DNA from: Bacteroidales bacterium
GTDB lineage: Bacteria; Bacteroidota; Bacteroidia; Bacteroidales; F082
Direction: 5' to 3'
Length of the DNA stretch: 5,988 nucleotides
Assembly: GCA_024762735.1 (NCBI GenBank)
Contig: JANTGU010000153.1
Coordinates: forward strand, 1 to 5,988
Part shown: positions 1-5,988 of the stretch, piece after piece
Layout: each line of letters begins with the position of its first letter
Numbering within the stretch: position 1 is the first letter of the stretch
Notes under the pieces: generated by a model
The model's input: the letters and a program-made list of their open reading frames with translations, nothing else
Database searches by the model: none
What the model was told of the DNA's origin: nothing
Position numbers and translations under genes: made by a program

Positions 1-1
1 G

Positions 2-23
2 TTTTTTCTGACGTCAGAAAAAA
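2..23. repeat. 22-bp perfect palindrome with TGACGTCA core
   Basis: Six T, then CTGACGTCAG, then six A: every one of the 11 base pairs matches around the centre between bases 12 and 13, and the flanking G1/G24 breaks the symmetry. The T-run lies before and the A-run after the core, the reverse of an intrinsic terminator, and no T-tract follows. A dimeric regulator site or a repeat end is therefore a better guess than a terminator. It lies 230 nt before the oxidoreductase start, so a regulatory link is unproven. It could also belong to an upstream gene outside the window. Confidence 0.5.
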
Positions 24-75
24 GACAAATTAAATATGAGTCCCGTCAGGGGCGATATATTATCAAATGTCTTTT
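20..75. repeat. Long imperfect inverted repeat (hairpin), possible dispersed intergenic element
   Basis: Three nested complementary segments are visible. AAAAGACA (20-27) pairs with TGTCTTTT (68-75). AATAT (33-37) pairs with ATATT (57-61). GTCCC (40-44) pairs with GGGGC (49-53, one T-G wobble) around a GTCA loop. That is 18 pairs with small, nearly symmetrical internal loops. The central GTCCCGTCAGGGGC resembles short repeats I recall as common in Bacteroidota intergenic DNA (recollection, not searched). The left arm overlaps the A-run of the palindrome at 2-23. No open reading frame is associated with it. Confidence 0.45.
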
Positions 76-146
76 AGATTATATCGTTCATTAAATTCAA
101 TACTGTGTTCTTTTTATGGGAGTATTATCTTCAACGCCTCAAAATA

Positions 147-178
147 GGAATCAGCCCTTTCGATTTTCGAGTGATTCC
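147..178. promoter_or_regulatory. Inverted repeat upstream of the oxidoreductase promoter
   Basis: GGAATCA (147-153) and TGATTCC (172-178) are perfect 7-bp inverted arms. Inside them a second small pair, TCGA (160-163) with TCGA (167-170), can form around a TTT loop. The element ends 33 nt before the -7 box at 212-219, a position suited to an activator or repressor site. It could equally be chance in AT-rich DNA or a transcript-end structure for something upstream; no T-tract follows it. Confidence 0.3.
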
Positions 179-211
179 ACCTTAACCAAAAAAATAGAGT
201 CGATAAAATAC

Positions 212-219
212 TATATTTG
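212..219 (+). promoter_or_regulatory. Bacteroidota-type -7 promoter box for the FAD oxidoreductase gene
   Basis: TATATTTG fits the phylum consensus TAnnTTTG exactly and ends 33 nt before the ATG at 253. I see no good -33 TTTG at the usual spacing of about 19 nt (that place is an A-run). Its last three bases are the TTG that would open a longer reading frame, so that TTG would lie upstream of the transcription start and could not serve as the start codon on this transcript. Confidence 0.45.
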
Positions 220-252
220 TTTGGTTTATTATTTCTGTTCACAACAATACCG

Positions 253-1881
253 ATGCAAAAAAAATACGATGTAGTAATAATTGGCGGTGGCATCAGTGGC
301 CTTACACTGGGTGCACTGCTTGGAAAGTTTGGCTTTCGCTGCTGCATCGTTGAGAAAGAACCCCACCCCGGAGGTTACCTGGCAGGTTTTTCACGAAAAG
401 GATTTTTCTTCGACACAGCCATTCATTGGTTGAACCAGTTTAACAAGGAGGGCATCTCGCACCGCTGCTTTTCGTTTATCGACAATAACTACCCGAAGCC
501 AACACCGCTGAAAAACATTCAAAGATATCAAACCCAGAAGTTTAATATTTTATTAAGTGGTGACATCCAACAGGTTAAATCAGAATTTCTCAGCGCTTTT
601 CCCGAAGAAAAGAAAGGGATTGACAAGTTTTTCCGTCATGTGGAAGAGCTGGCAAGGGCAAGCCACAAGCTGGCTTACTTTGCACGATCCAATCAAACCA
701 TGTCGGCGGTAGATAAAGTGATGTTTTATACCCGCGCCCTGCCGGCTGTTTTTCCACTGATAAAGCACCTAAAATATACCGGCAACAAAGGGGTAACAAA
801 AGGCCTTGATAACTACTTTAAAAGTGATGAGATAAAAGATATTTTTAGTTCCGAGAGTGACCTGTTGTCCTGCTTGTTTCCGCTGGCATGGGCAAAAAAC
901 CAGGATTATTTCTCCACACCGAAAGGAGGCAGTATTGCTTTTATCAAATGGCTTACCAAGGTAAACAACGAGTTGGGAAATGAACTTTTGCTTAAAACCG
1001 CTGTTACTTCCATTAGGGTAGAAGGGAACAGAGCGAAAGGCGCTGAAGTGCTTCAATCAGGCAAAAAAAATACCATTGCCTCAACATACGTGGTCATTGC
1101 TTCCGACCTGATTACTGCTTACCGGAAACTGCTTCCCGCGGGAACCATCCCTGAAAAAAAGATAAAGGCCATCGAAGATTCAGTGCAGTACAAATCAGGG
1201 TTTACCGTATCGGTGGCCCTGGACTGCCCGGCAGAGGAACTGGGTTTTGGCGAAGAGCTCACCCTTCTTTTTAAAAATAACCTGGAGAGACATAAGCATG
1301 AAGAGGCGGATCCCCTACATAGCAAGCTCAACGTGTTATCACCTTCGGCGCGTGATAAAAGTGTCTGCCCTGCCGGAAAAGGTATCGTATCCATTTATAT
1401 GAATGCCGGATTTGAAAAGTATGACTTCTGGAAAACAGAAACCGATCAACAGGGAAACCGCGTTAAAGGCGACGACTACCGTCAATTAAAAGATGAAATT
1501 GCCCGGCAAATGATTGAGCGGGTTGATAAGGAGATTAACCCGGAATTTTCAAAACATATTTTGTTTTACGAAGTAGCCACCCCCATCACCTATCATCGCT
1601 ATACAGGAAATTATCAAGGCAGCATCATGGGAGCAAAACCCGGCAAGGAGAACATGAAAAACAAGGTGGATTCATACACTACCGGCGTTAAAAACCTGTT
1701 GGTGGGTGGACAGTGGGCCGAGTTGGGCGGTGGCGTTCCCATCACATCGAAAGCAGCCATGAATGCCACACTTCTTATCCTGAAAAAAGAAAACAGAAAA
1801 GCCTTTAAACAATTTGTCGCCTATTTTGACGGGAAGATAAGCCTTCAGGAATTAAGCCTGTGGATGGCGAAGCAAAAATAA
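253..1881 (+). CDS. FAD-dependent oxidoreductase, phytoene desaturase / carotenoid isomerase / retinol saturase superfamily
   Basis: The product is 542 residues, a normal length for this superfamily. The N-terminus holds a dinucleotide-binding Rossmann motif: strand DVVIIGGGISGL (about 6-17), then the acidic E34 at the end of the second strand and the following PHPGG, which normally hold the FAD adenosine and pyrophosphate. A FDTAIHWL segment (53-60) follows, as in the CrtI/CrtISO/RetSat group. The C-terminal part has TPITYHRYTGNYQGSIMG (443-460) and LLVGGQWAELGGGVPITSKAAMNA (482-505 region), the typical second FAD-binding stretch. Known members desaturate, isomerise or saturate polyenes such as carotenoids and retinol; the substrate here cannot be read from sequence and no carotenoid gene lies nearby. 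No signal peptide or clear membrane helix is seen, so it is probably cytoplasmic or peripheral to the membrane. ATG 253 is preferred to TTG 217 because it puts the first beta-strand five residues from the start and because 217 lies inside the -7 box. The frame is intact. Confidence 0.88.
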   Translation: MQKKYDVVIIGGGISGLTLGALLGKFGFRCCIVEKEPHPGGYLAGFSRKGFFFDTAIHWLNQFNKEGISHRCFSFIDNNYPKPTPLKNIQRYQTQKFNILLSGDIQQVKSEFLSAFPEEKKGIDKFFRHVEELARASHKLAYFARSNQTMSAVDKVMFYTRALPAVFPLIKHLKYTGNKGVTKGLDNYFKSDEIKDIFSSESDLLSCLFPLAWAKNQDYFSTPKGGSIAFIKWLTKVNNELGNELLLKTAVTSIRVEGNRAKGAEVLQSGKKNTIASTYVVIASDLITAYRKLLPAGTIPEKKIKAIEDSVQYKSGFTVSVALDCPAEELGFGEELTLLFKNNLERHKHEEADPLHSKLNVLSPSARDKSVCPAGKGIVSIYMNAGFEKYDFWKTETDQQGNRVKGDDYRQLKDEIARQMIERVDKEINPEFSKHILFYEVATPITYHRYTGNYQGSIMGAKPGKENMKNKVDSYTTGVKNLLVGGQWAELGGGVPITSKAAMNATLLILKKENRKAFKQFVAYFDGKISLQELSLWMAKQK

Positions 1882-1883
1882 TA

Positions 1884-1914
1884 TATGCAAGTTGTTCTAT
1901 TTGTTATACCTTTG
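1884..1914 (+). promoter_or_regulatory. Bacteroidota-type promoter for the S8 protease gene
   Basis: TACCTTTG (1907-1914) matches TAnnTTTG exactly. It is preceded after a 19-nt spacer by TATG (1884-1887), one mismatch from the -33 TTTG. The box begins 26 nt after the oxidoreductase stop and ends 36 nt before the protease ATG, so the protease probably has its own promoter rather than relying on read-through. Confidence 0.5.
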
Positions 1915-1950
1915 TGCTAAATTATTTTCCACCTTTAACTTGCTTTAATC

Positions 1951-3918
1951 ATGTTTAAAAAATTGACACTCCTGTTCGTGCTTTTGATTTCAATGTTCAG
2001 CACATCGCTTAAAAGTCAACACACCGAACCCTTTCGCCCCGGAGAATTTTTAATCCAGCTACAACAGGCCAATGATATCCATGCCATCGAATCAGCCTTT
2101 CAAAAAAGGGGACTGGCTGCTGTTGAAACTATTTCAGAACGCTTTCATATTTACCTACTGACCTTTAACAACAAAGCACTTGATCAACAATTAATGTTGC
2201 ATGACCTGAAATCAGAAAAAACGGTTATCAATGCCCAGTCAAACCATACGCTTTCACTACGGGAAGGCGACGAGCTGGATTCTATTCCCGATGACCCCAA
2301 CTTTAACAGTCAGTGGAGCTTACAAAACACGGGACAAGGTGGCGGAACCATTGATGCCGATATTGATGCTACCGATGCCTGGACCATTACCCATGGCGGG
2401 CTTACCGTGCTGGGCGACACCATCGTGGTTGCCGTGGTGGATGGTGGTACGGATAAAGATCACGAAGACCTCGATTTTAAACACAACTGGGATGAAATAC
2501 CCGCCAACAACATCGACGATGACAACAATGGGTATATCGATGATGTGATGGGGTGGAATGCCTATAGCAACACCGGTTACATGCCCGACCATTCGCACGG
2601 GGCGCATGTATGTGGTATCATTGGTGCCATGGGGAACAATGGCATCGGGGTAACCGGCGTGAATTGGAACATGAAAGTATTGCCCATCGCGGGTTCCTCA
2701 ACCAGTGAAGCTACCGTGGTAAAAGCGCTAAGCTATATTTATACCGTTCGGGCACGATACGACAGCACCAACGGTCAGGAGGGAGCATTTGTGGTGTCGC
2801 AAAACAACTCGTTTGGTATCGACCAGGGCAATCCTGATAACTACCCTATCTGGGAAGCCATGTACGACTCGCTGGGCAGGTTGGGGGTGATGAGTGCGGC
2901 AGCTACCGCCAATGCCTCGTGGGATATCGATGTGGTGGGCGATGTGCCTACCGCTTTTGCTACCGATTACATGGTGGCCGTTACCAACACCACCCGTGCC
3001 GACAAGCTTTACACGGCTGGCTATGGCGACACGGCCATCGATTTGGGAGCTCCCGGAACAGCCATTCTTTCCACCATTCTGAACAACGGGTATGGCACTA
3101 AAACAGGAACCTCCATGGCTACCCCTCATGTGGCAGGAGCTGTCGCTCTTATCCTCGCGGCCGCCGATTCAACCTTTATTGCCGACTACAAAGCCAATCC
3201 GGCAGAAAAAATATTAATGATAAAAAACTACCTCTTGCAGGGAGTTGACACGCTGCCTACCTTGATGGGAAAAACGGTGTCGGGTGGAAGGCTCAATGTT
3301 TACAATTCCATCGAGCTGTTGCTCAACCGTCCGATTTTAACCGCCAACCCTTCGTTATTACATGAGGAAATTGCCCCTAACTCCACGATTCAAAGTGATC
3401 TCTCCCTCTCTAACACCGGAAATGATACCCTCACTTACAAGCTTACCATTCCGGAAGATGCCCCCTGGTTGTCGCTAAGTGCCGACAGTGGTGTTTTGGC
3501 ACCTGGCCATTCGGATTTGATTATGGTAACTTTCGACGATAACGGAATGGACACGGGGTTGTATGTAACCCAAATTCACGCCACCACCGACGCAGCAGGC
3601 AGCAAAGACATCCCTGTTTATATGCATGTTACCAATTTTGTTTCGGTGGGTAACACGATAGATAATTCAAACCCTGTAATTGTTTCGCCCAACCCGTTTA
3701 GCCGGCAAGCCAAAATCTCGTTCATGTTAAATAGGTCCACCGGGGTTACTTTTTCTGTTTACAACTTACAGGGAAAGAGACTCTACCAAAAAACCAGGCT
3801 GATGTTGCCCGGAGTCAACGCTTTTTACTGGGACAGTGATGGTGTTCCAAAAGGTCTCTATTTTTATCAAATAGAAACATCCTCGTGGTCCAAATCGGGC
3901 AGACTGGTTAAAAAATAA
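1951..3918 (+). CDS. Secreted subtilisin-like serine protease (peptidase S8) with type IX secretion sorting domain
   Basis: The product is 655 residues. Residues 1-23 are a Sec signal peptide (KK, hydrophobic LLFVLLISMF, cleavage near SLKSQ). Residues about 28-105 look like an inhibitory propeptide. The catalytic domain spans about 118-455. It carries Asp164 in VVAVVDGGTDKDHEDL, His216 in HGAHVCG, a probable oxyanion Asn321 in AAATAN, and Ser388 in GTSMATPHVAG. An Asp/Asn-rich loop (DDDNNGYIDD, 189-198), probably calcium-binding, lies between Asp and His. Residues about 461-560 form an Ig-like/BACON-type domain (PWLSLSADSGVLAPG, then VTFD and GLY). Residues about 576-655 (SPNPF, FSVYNLQGKRL, GLYFYQI, ending GRLVKK) are a Por/T9SS type A sorting domain, which directs the protein across the outer membrane to the surface or medium. 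The triad is complete, so it is probably active; its substrate is unknown. HGAHVCG and DGG differ from the usual HGTHVAG and D[ST]G but keep the catalytic residues. Nothing suggests truncation. ATG 1951 directly begins the signal peptide. Confidence 0.93.
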   Translation: MFKKLTLLFVLLISMFSTSLKSQHTEPFRPGEFLIQLQQANDIHAIESAFQKRGLAAVETISERFHIYLLTFNNKALDQQLMLHDLKSEKTVINAQSNHTLSLREGDELDSIPDDPNFNSQWSLQNTGQGGGTIDADIDATDAWTITHGGLTVLGDTIVVAVVDGGTDKDHEDLDFKHNWDEIPANNIDDDNNGYIDDVMGWNAYSNTGYMPDHSHGAHVCGIIGAMGNNGIGVTGVNWNMKVLPIAGSSTSEATVVKALSYIYTVRARYDSTNGQEGAFVVSQNNSFGIDQGNPDNYPIWEAMYDSLGRLGVMSAAATANASWDIDVVGDVPTAFATDYMVAVTNTTRADKLYTAGYGDTAIDLGAPGTAILSTILNNGYGTKTGTSMATPHVAGAVALILAAADSTFIADYKANPAEKILMIKNYLLQGVDTLPTLMGKTVSGGRLNVYNSIELLLNRPILTANPSLLHEEIAPNSTIQSDLSLSNTGNDTLTYKLTIPEDAPWLSLSADSGVLAPGHSDLIMVTFDDNGMDTGLYVTQIHATTDAAGSKDIPVYMHVTNFVSVGNTIDNSNPVIVSPNPFSRQAKISFMLNRSTGVTFSVYNLQGKRLYQKTRLMLPGVNAFYWDSDGVPKGLYFYQIETSSWSKSGRLVKK

Positions 3919-3920
3919 CC

Positions 3921-3928
3921 TACTTTTA
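3921..3928 (+). promoter_or_regulatory. Possible weak -7 box for the aminopeptidase P gene
   Basis: TACTTTTA differs from TAnnTTTG only in the last base and ends 35 nt before the ATG, the same spacing as at the two genes upstream. No -33 match is seen. It starts 3 nt after the protease stop codon. The alternative is read-through from the protease gene across the 45-nt gap. Confidence 0.25.
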
Positions 3929-3963
3929 CACTTCAAAAAAAATTCACAAAAAACAACAAGATC

Positions 3964-5355
3964 ATGTTTAGTAAAGATACCTATATCCATCGCCGTAACA
4001 ACCTTAAAAAAGAGGTTCAATCAGGCATAGCCCTGTTTTTGGGCAATGTTGATGCTGCGTTTAATTATCCTGCCAACCAGTATCATTTCCGTCAGGACAG
4101 TCATTTTCTCTATTTTTTCGGATTACAAAACCAGGGTTTTGCCGGCGTTATTGATTTTGATCACGACAAAGATTACCTGTTTGGCAACGATTTCGATTTA
4201 GATGATATTATCTGGATGGGTGTTCAACCCAAAGTTAAGGACTTGGCTGCCAAAGCCGGCATTGAAAATGTAGCCCCCTATAACGATTTAACCGCGTTTA
4301 TGGCTGATGCATTAAAAGAGGGCAGAAAAGTACATTTTTTACCCCCCTACCGTGGTGAAACCGTTATTGAGCTTTCCAGATTATTGAACATCCCCAATGC
4401 CGAAGTAAAAGCAGCTGCTTCGGAAGAGCTTATCAAAGGCGTTGTAAAACTGAAAGAGATAAAAAGTAAAGAGGAGATTGAAGAAATTGAAAAAGCCGTT
4501 GACGTGGCCTACGATATGCACACCACTTCAATGAAGATGGCCATGCCCGGAACCATCGAACAAGAAATTGCCGGTGCCATCGAAGGCATTGCCCTGGCGT
4601 TGGCAGGCCCGGTTTCATTTCCTATTATTTTGAGTCAGGATGGGCAAACACTACACAACCACTATCATGGCAACATGCTGGAAAAAGGTCGGATGATGGT
4701 TACCGATGCCGGTTGCGAGACTTCGGAATGCTATGCCAGCGACATCACCCGAACCGTACCGGTGGGAGGAAAATTTAACGAACGCCAGGCAACTATTTAC
4801 CAGATTGTGCTGGATGCTAACATGGCAGCCATCGAAGCCATAAAACCCGGGGTAAAATATCGCGACATCCACTTTTTAGCTGCCCGCGTTATTATTGACG
4901 GGTTAAAAAAAGCCGGTATCATGAAAGGGGATACTGATGCAGCCTTAAAAGCTGAAGCGCATACCCTGTTTATGCCTCACGGATTGGGCCACATGATGGG
5001 CATGGATGTCCACGATATGGAAGGCCTGGGTGAGGATTATGTTGGCTACGATGAAGAAACCAAACGTGCCACCACCTTTGGAACAGCTTACCTGCGTCTT
5101 GGTAAAAAACTGAAACCGGGATTTGTGTTGACCGTGGAGCCGGGCATCTATTTTATACCCGATTTGATTGACCAGTTCCGCGACGAGGGTAAATTCACTG
5201 ACTTTGTTAACTACGACATATTGGAAACCTACAAGGATTTTGGTGGCATTCGTATTGAAGATGATGTACTGGTAACCGAAACCGGTCATCGTGTGTTGGG
5301 AAAGCCCATTCCGAAAACCATTGCTGAAATTGAAGCTACCATGGCAGAGGGATAG
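3964..5355 (+). CDS. pepP: Aminopeptidase P family metallopeptidase (M24, Xaa-Pro aminopeptidase)
   Basis: The product is 463 residues, typical of the family. It removes the N-terminal residue of peptides whose second residue is proline, in the cytoplasm, using a two-metal (usually Mn) centre. Residues about 4-130 form the AMP_N domain (NQYHFRQDSHFLYFFGL, 38-54). Residues about 178-435 form the pita-bread M24 domain. All five metal ligands of the family are present: Asp248 (VTDAG), Asp260 (SDITRT), His343 (second His of PHGLGH), Glu392 (VEPGIYF) and Glu432 (GGIRIEDD). The accessory active-site histidines are also seen: His231 (TLHNHYH), His339 and His350 (MDVHD), which correspond by motif to His243, His350 and His361 of the E. 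coli enzyme. The larger spacing His343-Glu392-Glu432 (49 and 40) is closer to prolidase (PepQ/PEPD-like), so dipeptidase activity on Xaa-Pro is an alternative. No signal peptide. ATG 3964 follows an A-rich leader, has no Shine-Dalgarno sequence and begins directly with the domain. Confidence 0.92.
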   Translation: MFSKDTYIHRRNNLKKEVQSGIALFLGNVDAAFNYPANQYHFRQDSHFLYFFGLQNQGFAGVIDFDHDKDYLFGNDFDLDDIIWMGVQPKVKDLAAKAGIENVAPYNDLTAFMADALKEGRKVHFLPPYRGETVIELSRLLNIPNAEVKAAASEELIKGVVKLKEIKSKEEIEEIEKAVDVAYDMHTTSMKMAMPGTIEQEIAGAIEGIALALAGPVSFPIILSQDGQTLHNHYHGNMLEKGRMMVTDAGCETSECYASDITRTVPVGGKFNERQATIYQIVLDANMAAIEAIKPGVKYRDIHFLAARVIIDGLKKAGIMKGDTDAALKAEAHTLFMPHGLGHMMGMDVHDMEGLGEDYVGYDEETKRATTFGTAYLRLGKKLKPGFVLTVEPGIYFIPDLIDQFRDEGKFTDFVNYDILETYKDFGGIRIEDDVLVTETGHRVLGKPIPKTIAEIEATMAEG

Positions 5356-5396
5356 TAAAGCTACTGATTTTTAATGGCTAAAGCCTTTGGAATATC

Positions 5397-5404
5397 AACT
5401 TTTG
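5397..5404 (+). promoter_or_regulatory. Weak candidate -7 box for the AlkD-like gene
   Basis: AACTTTTG has one mismatch to TAnnTTTG and lies 99 nt before the ATG at 5504. No -33 element is evident. If it is used, the hairpin-forming repeat at 5440-5492 would be in the 5' untranslated leader. Read-through from the aminopeptidase gene is the alternative. Confidence 0.15.
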
Positions 5405-5439
5405 TAGTCTTGTTAATAGTAACGTAGCTAAAGAATGTA

Positions 5440-5492
5440 TCACACTTCGACTACGCTCAGTGTGACAACAATGACTCTGCTCAGTGTGACAA
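5440..5492. repeat. Degenerate tandem repeat (24-nt period) with hairpin-forming arms
   Basis: GACTACGCTCAGTGTGACAA (5449-5468) recurs as GACTCTGCTCAGTGTGACAA (5473-5492), 18 of 20 bases identical, offset 24 nt. TCACACT (5440-5446) is the perfect inverse of AGTGTGA, found at 5459-5465 and again at 5483-5489, so the left arm can pair with either right arm. The TTCGACTACGCTCAGTGTGAC sequence is one I recall as a widespread intergenic repeat in Bacteroidota (recollection, not searched). No T-tract follows, so it is not a typical terminator. It ends 11 nt before the alkD start codon. Confidence 0.7.
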
Positions 5493-5503
5493 TTTAATGG
5501 AAC

Positions 5504-5988
5504 ATGAATCATTTTATAGAACAACTTGAATCCGCTTTTATCCAGCATTCAAATGAAGAAATTGCCGTGCAGCAGAAAGCATACATGCGCAACCAGTTTG
5601 ATTATTTTGGCCTCAAATCCCCCATTAGAAAAGAGGTTCAAAAACCTTTCTTAAGAAAGGAAAGTCTGCCCCCAAAAGAGGAAGTTGATGGCCTTGTGAA
5701 AGCCCTCTGGACAAAACCTCAACGGGAATTTCAATATTTTGCCATGGAGTTGACCAACAAGTACAAGCGGCGATATACCGAAAAAGATATGCTAATGTTC
5801 GAGTGGATGGTTACCCATAAATCGTGGTGGGATACCGTTGATTACATAGCTGCCCATTTGATGGGCGACTATTTCAAGATGTTTCCCGCATCGCGGAATG
5901 AAATCGTGGACAAGTGGCTTAACTCAGGCAACATCTGGCTACAGCGATCCTCGTTGTTGTTTCAACTTTTTTACAAAAAAACCCTGGA
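5504..5988 (+). CDS. alkD: AlkD-like DNA alkylation repair protein (5' part, cut by window end)
   Basis: The first 161 codons of an open frame run off the window; the family is usually about 230-240 residues, so roughly a third is missing. AlkD is a HEAT-like (ALK) repeat DNA glycosylase that removes N3- and N7-alkylated purines without flipping the base. Family signatures are visible in order: QKAYMRNQFDYFGLKSPIRK (24-43), WTKPQREFQYFAMEL (69-83), HKSWWDTVDYIA (105-116) and SGNIWLQRSSLLFQL (141-155). By comparison with the Bacillus cereus enzyme as I remember it, Trp109, the catalytic Asp113 and Arg148 are all conserved, and at identical numbers; the fourth key residue, Trp187, lies beyond the window. 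ATG 5504 is chosen because the match to the family begins there; the ATG at 5497 is out of frame and stops after ten codons. No Shine-Dalgarno or well-placed -7 box is seen, and the repeat at 5440-5492 occupies that place. Confidence 0.9.
   Translation, partial: MNHFIEQLESAFIQHSNEEIAVQQKAYMRNQFDYFGLKSPIRKEVQKPFLRKESLPPKEEVDGLVKALWTKPQREFQYFAMELTNKYKRRYTEKDMLMFEWMVTHKSWWDTVDYIAAHLMGDYFKMFPASRNEIVDKWLNSGNIWLQRSSLLFQLFYKKTL

Noticed and set aside
114..347. Minus-strand open frame of 77 codons at the start of the oxidoreductase gene
   Set aside because: It is antisense to the conserved Rossmann motif and promoter, has no recognisable domain, and its composition follows the opposite strand.
2728..3129. 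Minus-strand open frame of 133 codons inside the protease gene
   Set aside because: It lies fully antisense to the conserved S8 catalytic domain; its Gly/Val/His-rich composition is the mirror of the coding strand and matches no family I know.
3906..3920. GGTTA-AAAAA-TAACC stem-loop over the protease stop codon as a terminator
   Set aside because: The stem is only five pairs, AT-rich, and followed by a broken T-run (TACTTTTA) that fits a -7 box as well; too weak to call.
4945..5289. Minus-strand open frame of 114 codons inside the aminopeptidase gene
   Set aside because: It is antisense to metal-binding motifs of a clearly real gene, with no domain and no own promoter seen.
5376..5388. GGCTAAAGCCTTT after the aminopeptidase stop as an intrinsic terminator
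   Set aside because: The stem is three or four pairs with only three T residues after it; not enough for a terminator call.
5440..5492. Repeat as a CRISPR array
   Set aside because: There are only two degenerate copies, with a 4-nt gap between the 20-nt units; no spacer-sized unique segments and no cas genes.
5497..5529. ATG at 5497 as start of the last gene
   Set aside because: It is out of frame with the AlkD-like protein and reaches a stop after ten codons.
253..5988. The four genes as one functional operon or novel defence or metabolic system
   Set aside because: Each gene belongs to a well-known family with unrelated roles, promoter-like boxes separate three of them, and no gene couples their functions.

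Overview
The window reads as ordinary chromosomal DNA of a member of the Bacteroidota. Four things support this: (i) a secreted protease with a C-terminal type IX secretion (Por) sorting domain, a system confined to this phylum; (ii) copies or near-copies of the Bacteroidota -7 promoter box (TAnnTTTG) 33-36 nt before three of the four starts; (iii) A/T-rich leaders without clear Shine-Dalgarno sequences; (iv) intergenic repeat sequences of a style I associate with this phylum. Genus cannot be fixed from the sequence alone.

Layout, all genes on the + strand. 1-252 is a non-coding leader with a 22-bp perfect palindrome (2-23), a long imperfect hairpin (20-75), a second inverted repeat (147-178) and a -7 box (212-219). 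253-1881 encodes a FAD-dependent oxidoreductase of the phytoene desaturase / carotenoid isomerase / retinol saturase superfamily. 1951-3918 encodes a secreted subtilisin-like (S8) protease with propeptide, catalytic domain, Ig-like/BACON-type domain and T9SS sorting domain. 3964-5355 encodes an M24 metallopeptidase of the aminopeptidase P (Xaa-Pro aminopeptidase) type. 5356-5503 is an intergenic stretch with a degenerate 24-nt-period repeat that can form a hairpin. 5504 to the window end is the 5' two thirds of an AlkD-like DNA alkylation repair gene, cut by the window edge.

The genes are co-oriented with short gaps (69 and 45 nt, then 148 nt), but the promoter-like boxes suggest that at least the first three can be transcribed independently. 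I see no shared pathway. The protease acts outside the cell or on its surface, aminopeptidase P finishes proline-containing peptides in the cytoplasm, the FAD enzyme acts on an unknown (probably lipophilic) substrate, and AlkD repairs alkylated bases. A link between the S8 protease and PepP in peptide use is possible but only an inference.

I found no convincing undescribed multi-gene system. The most interesting material is non-coding: the palindrome/hairpin cluster upstream of the oxidoreductase and the repeat placed directly before alkD. There are no tRNA or rRNA genes, CRISPR arrays, transposases or phage genes.
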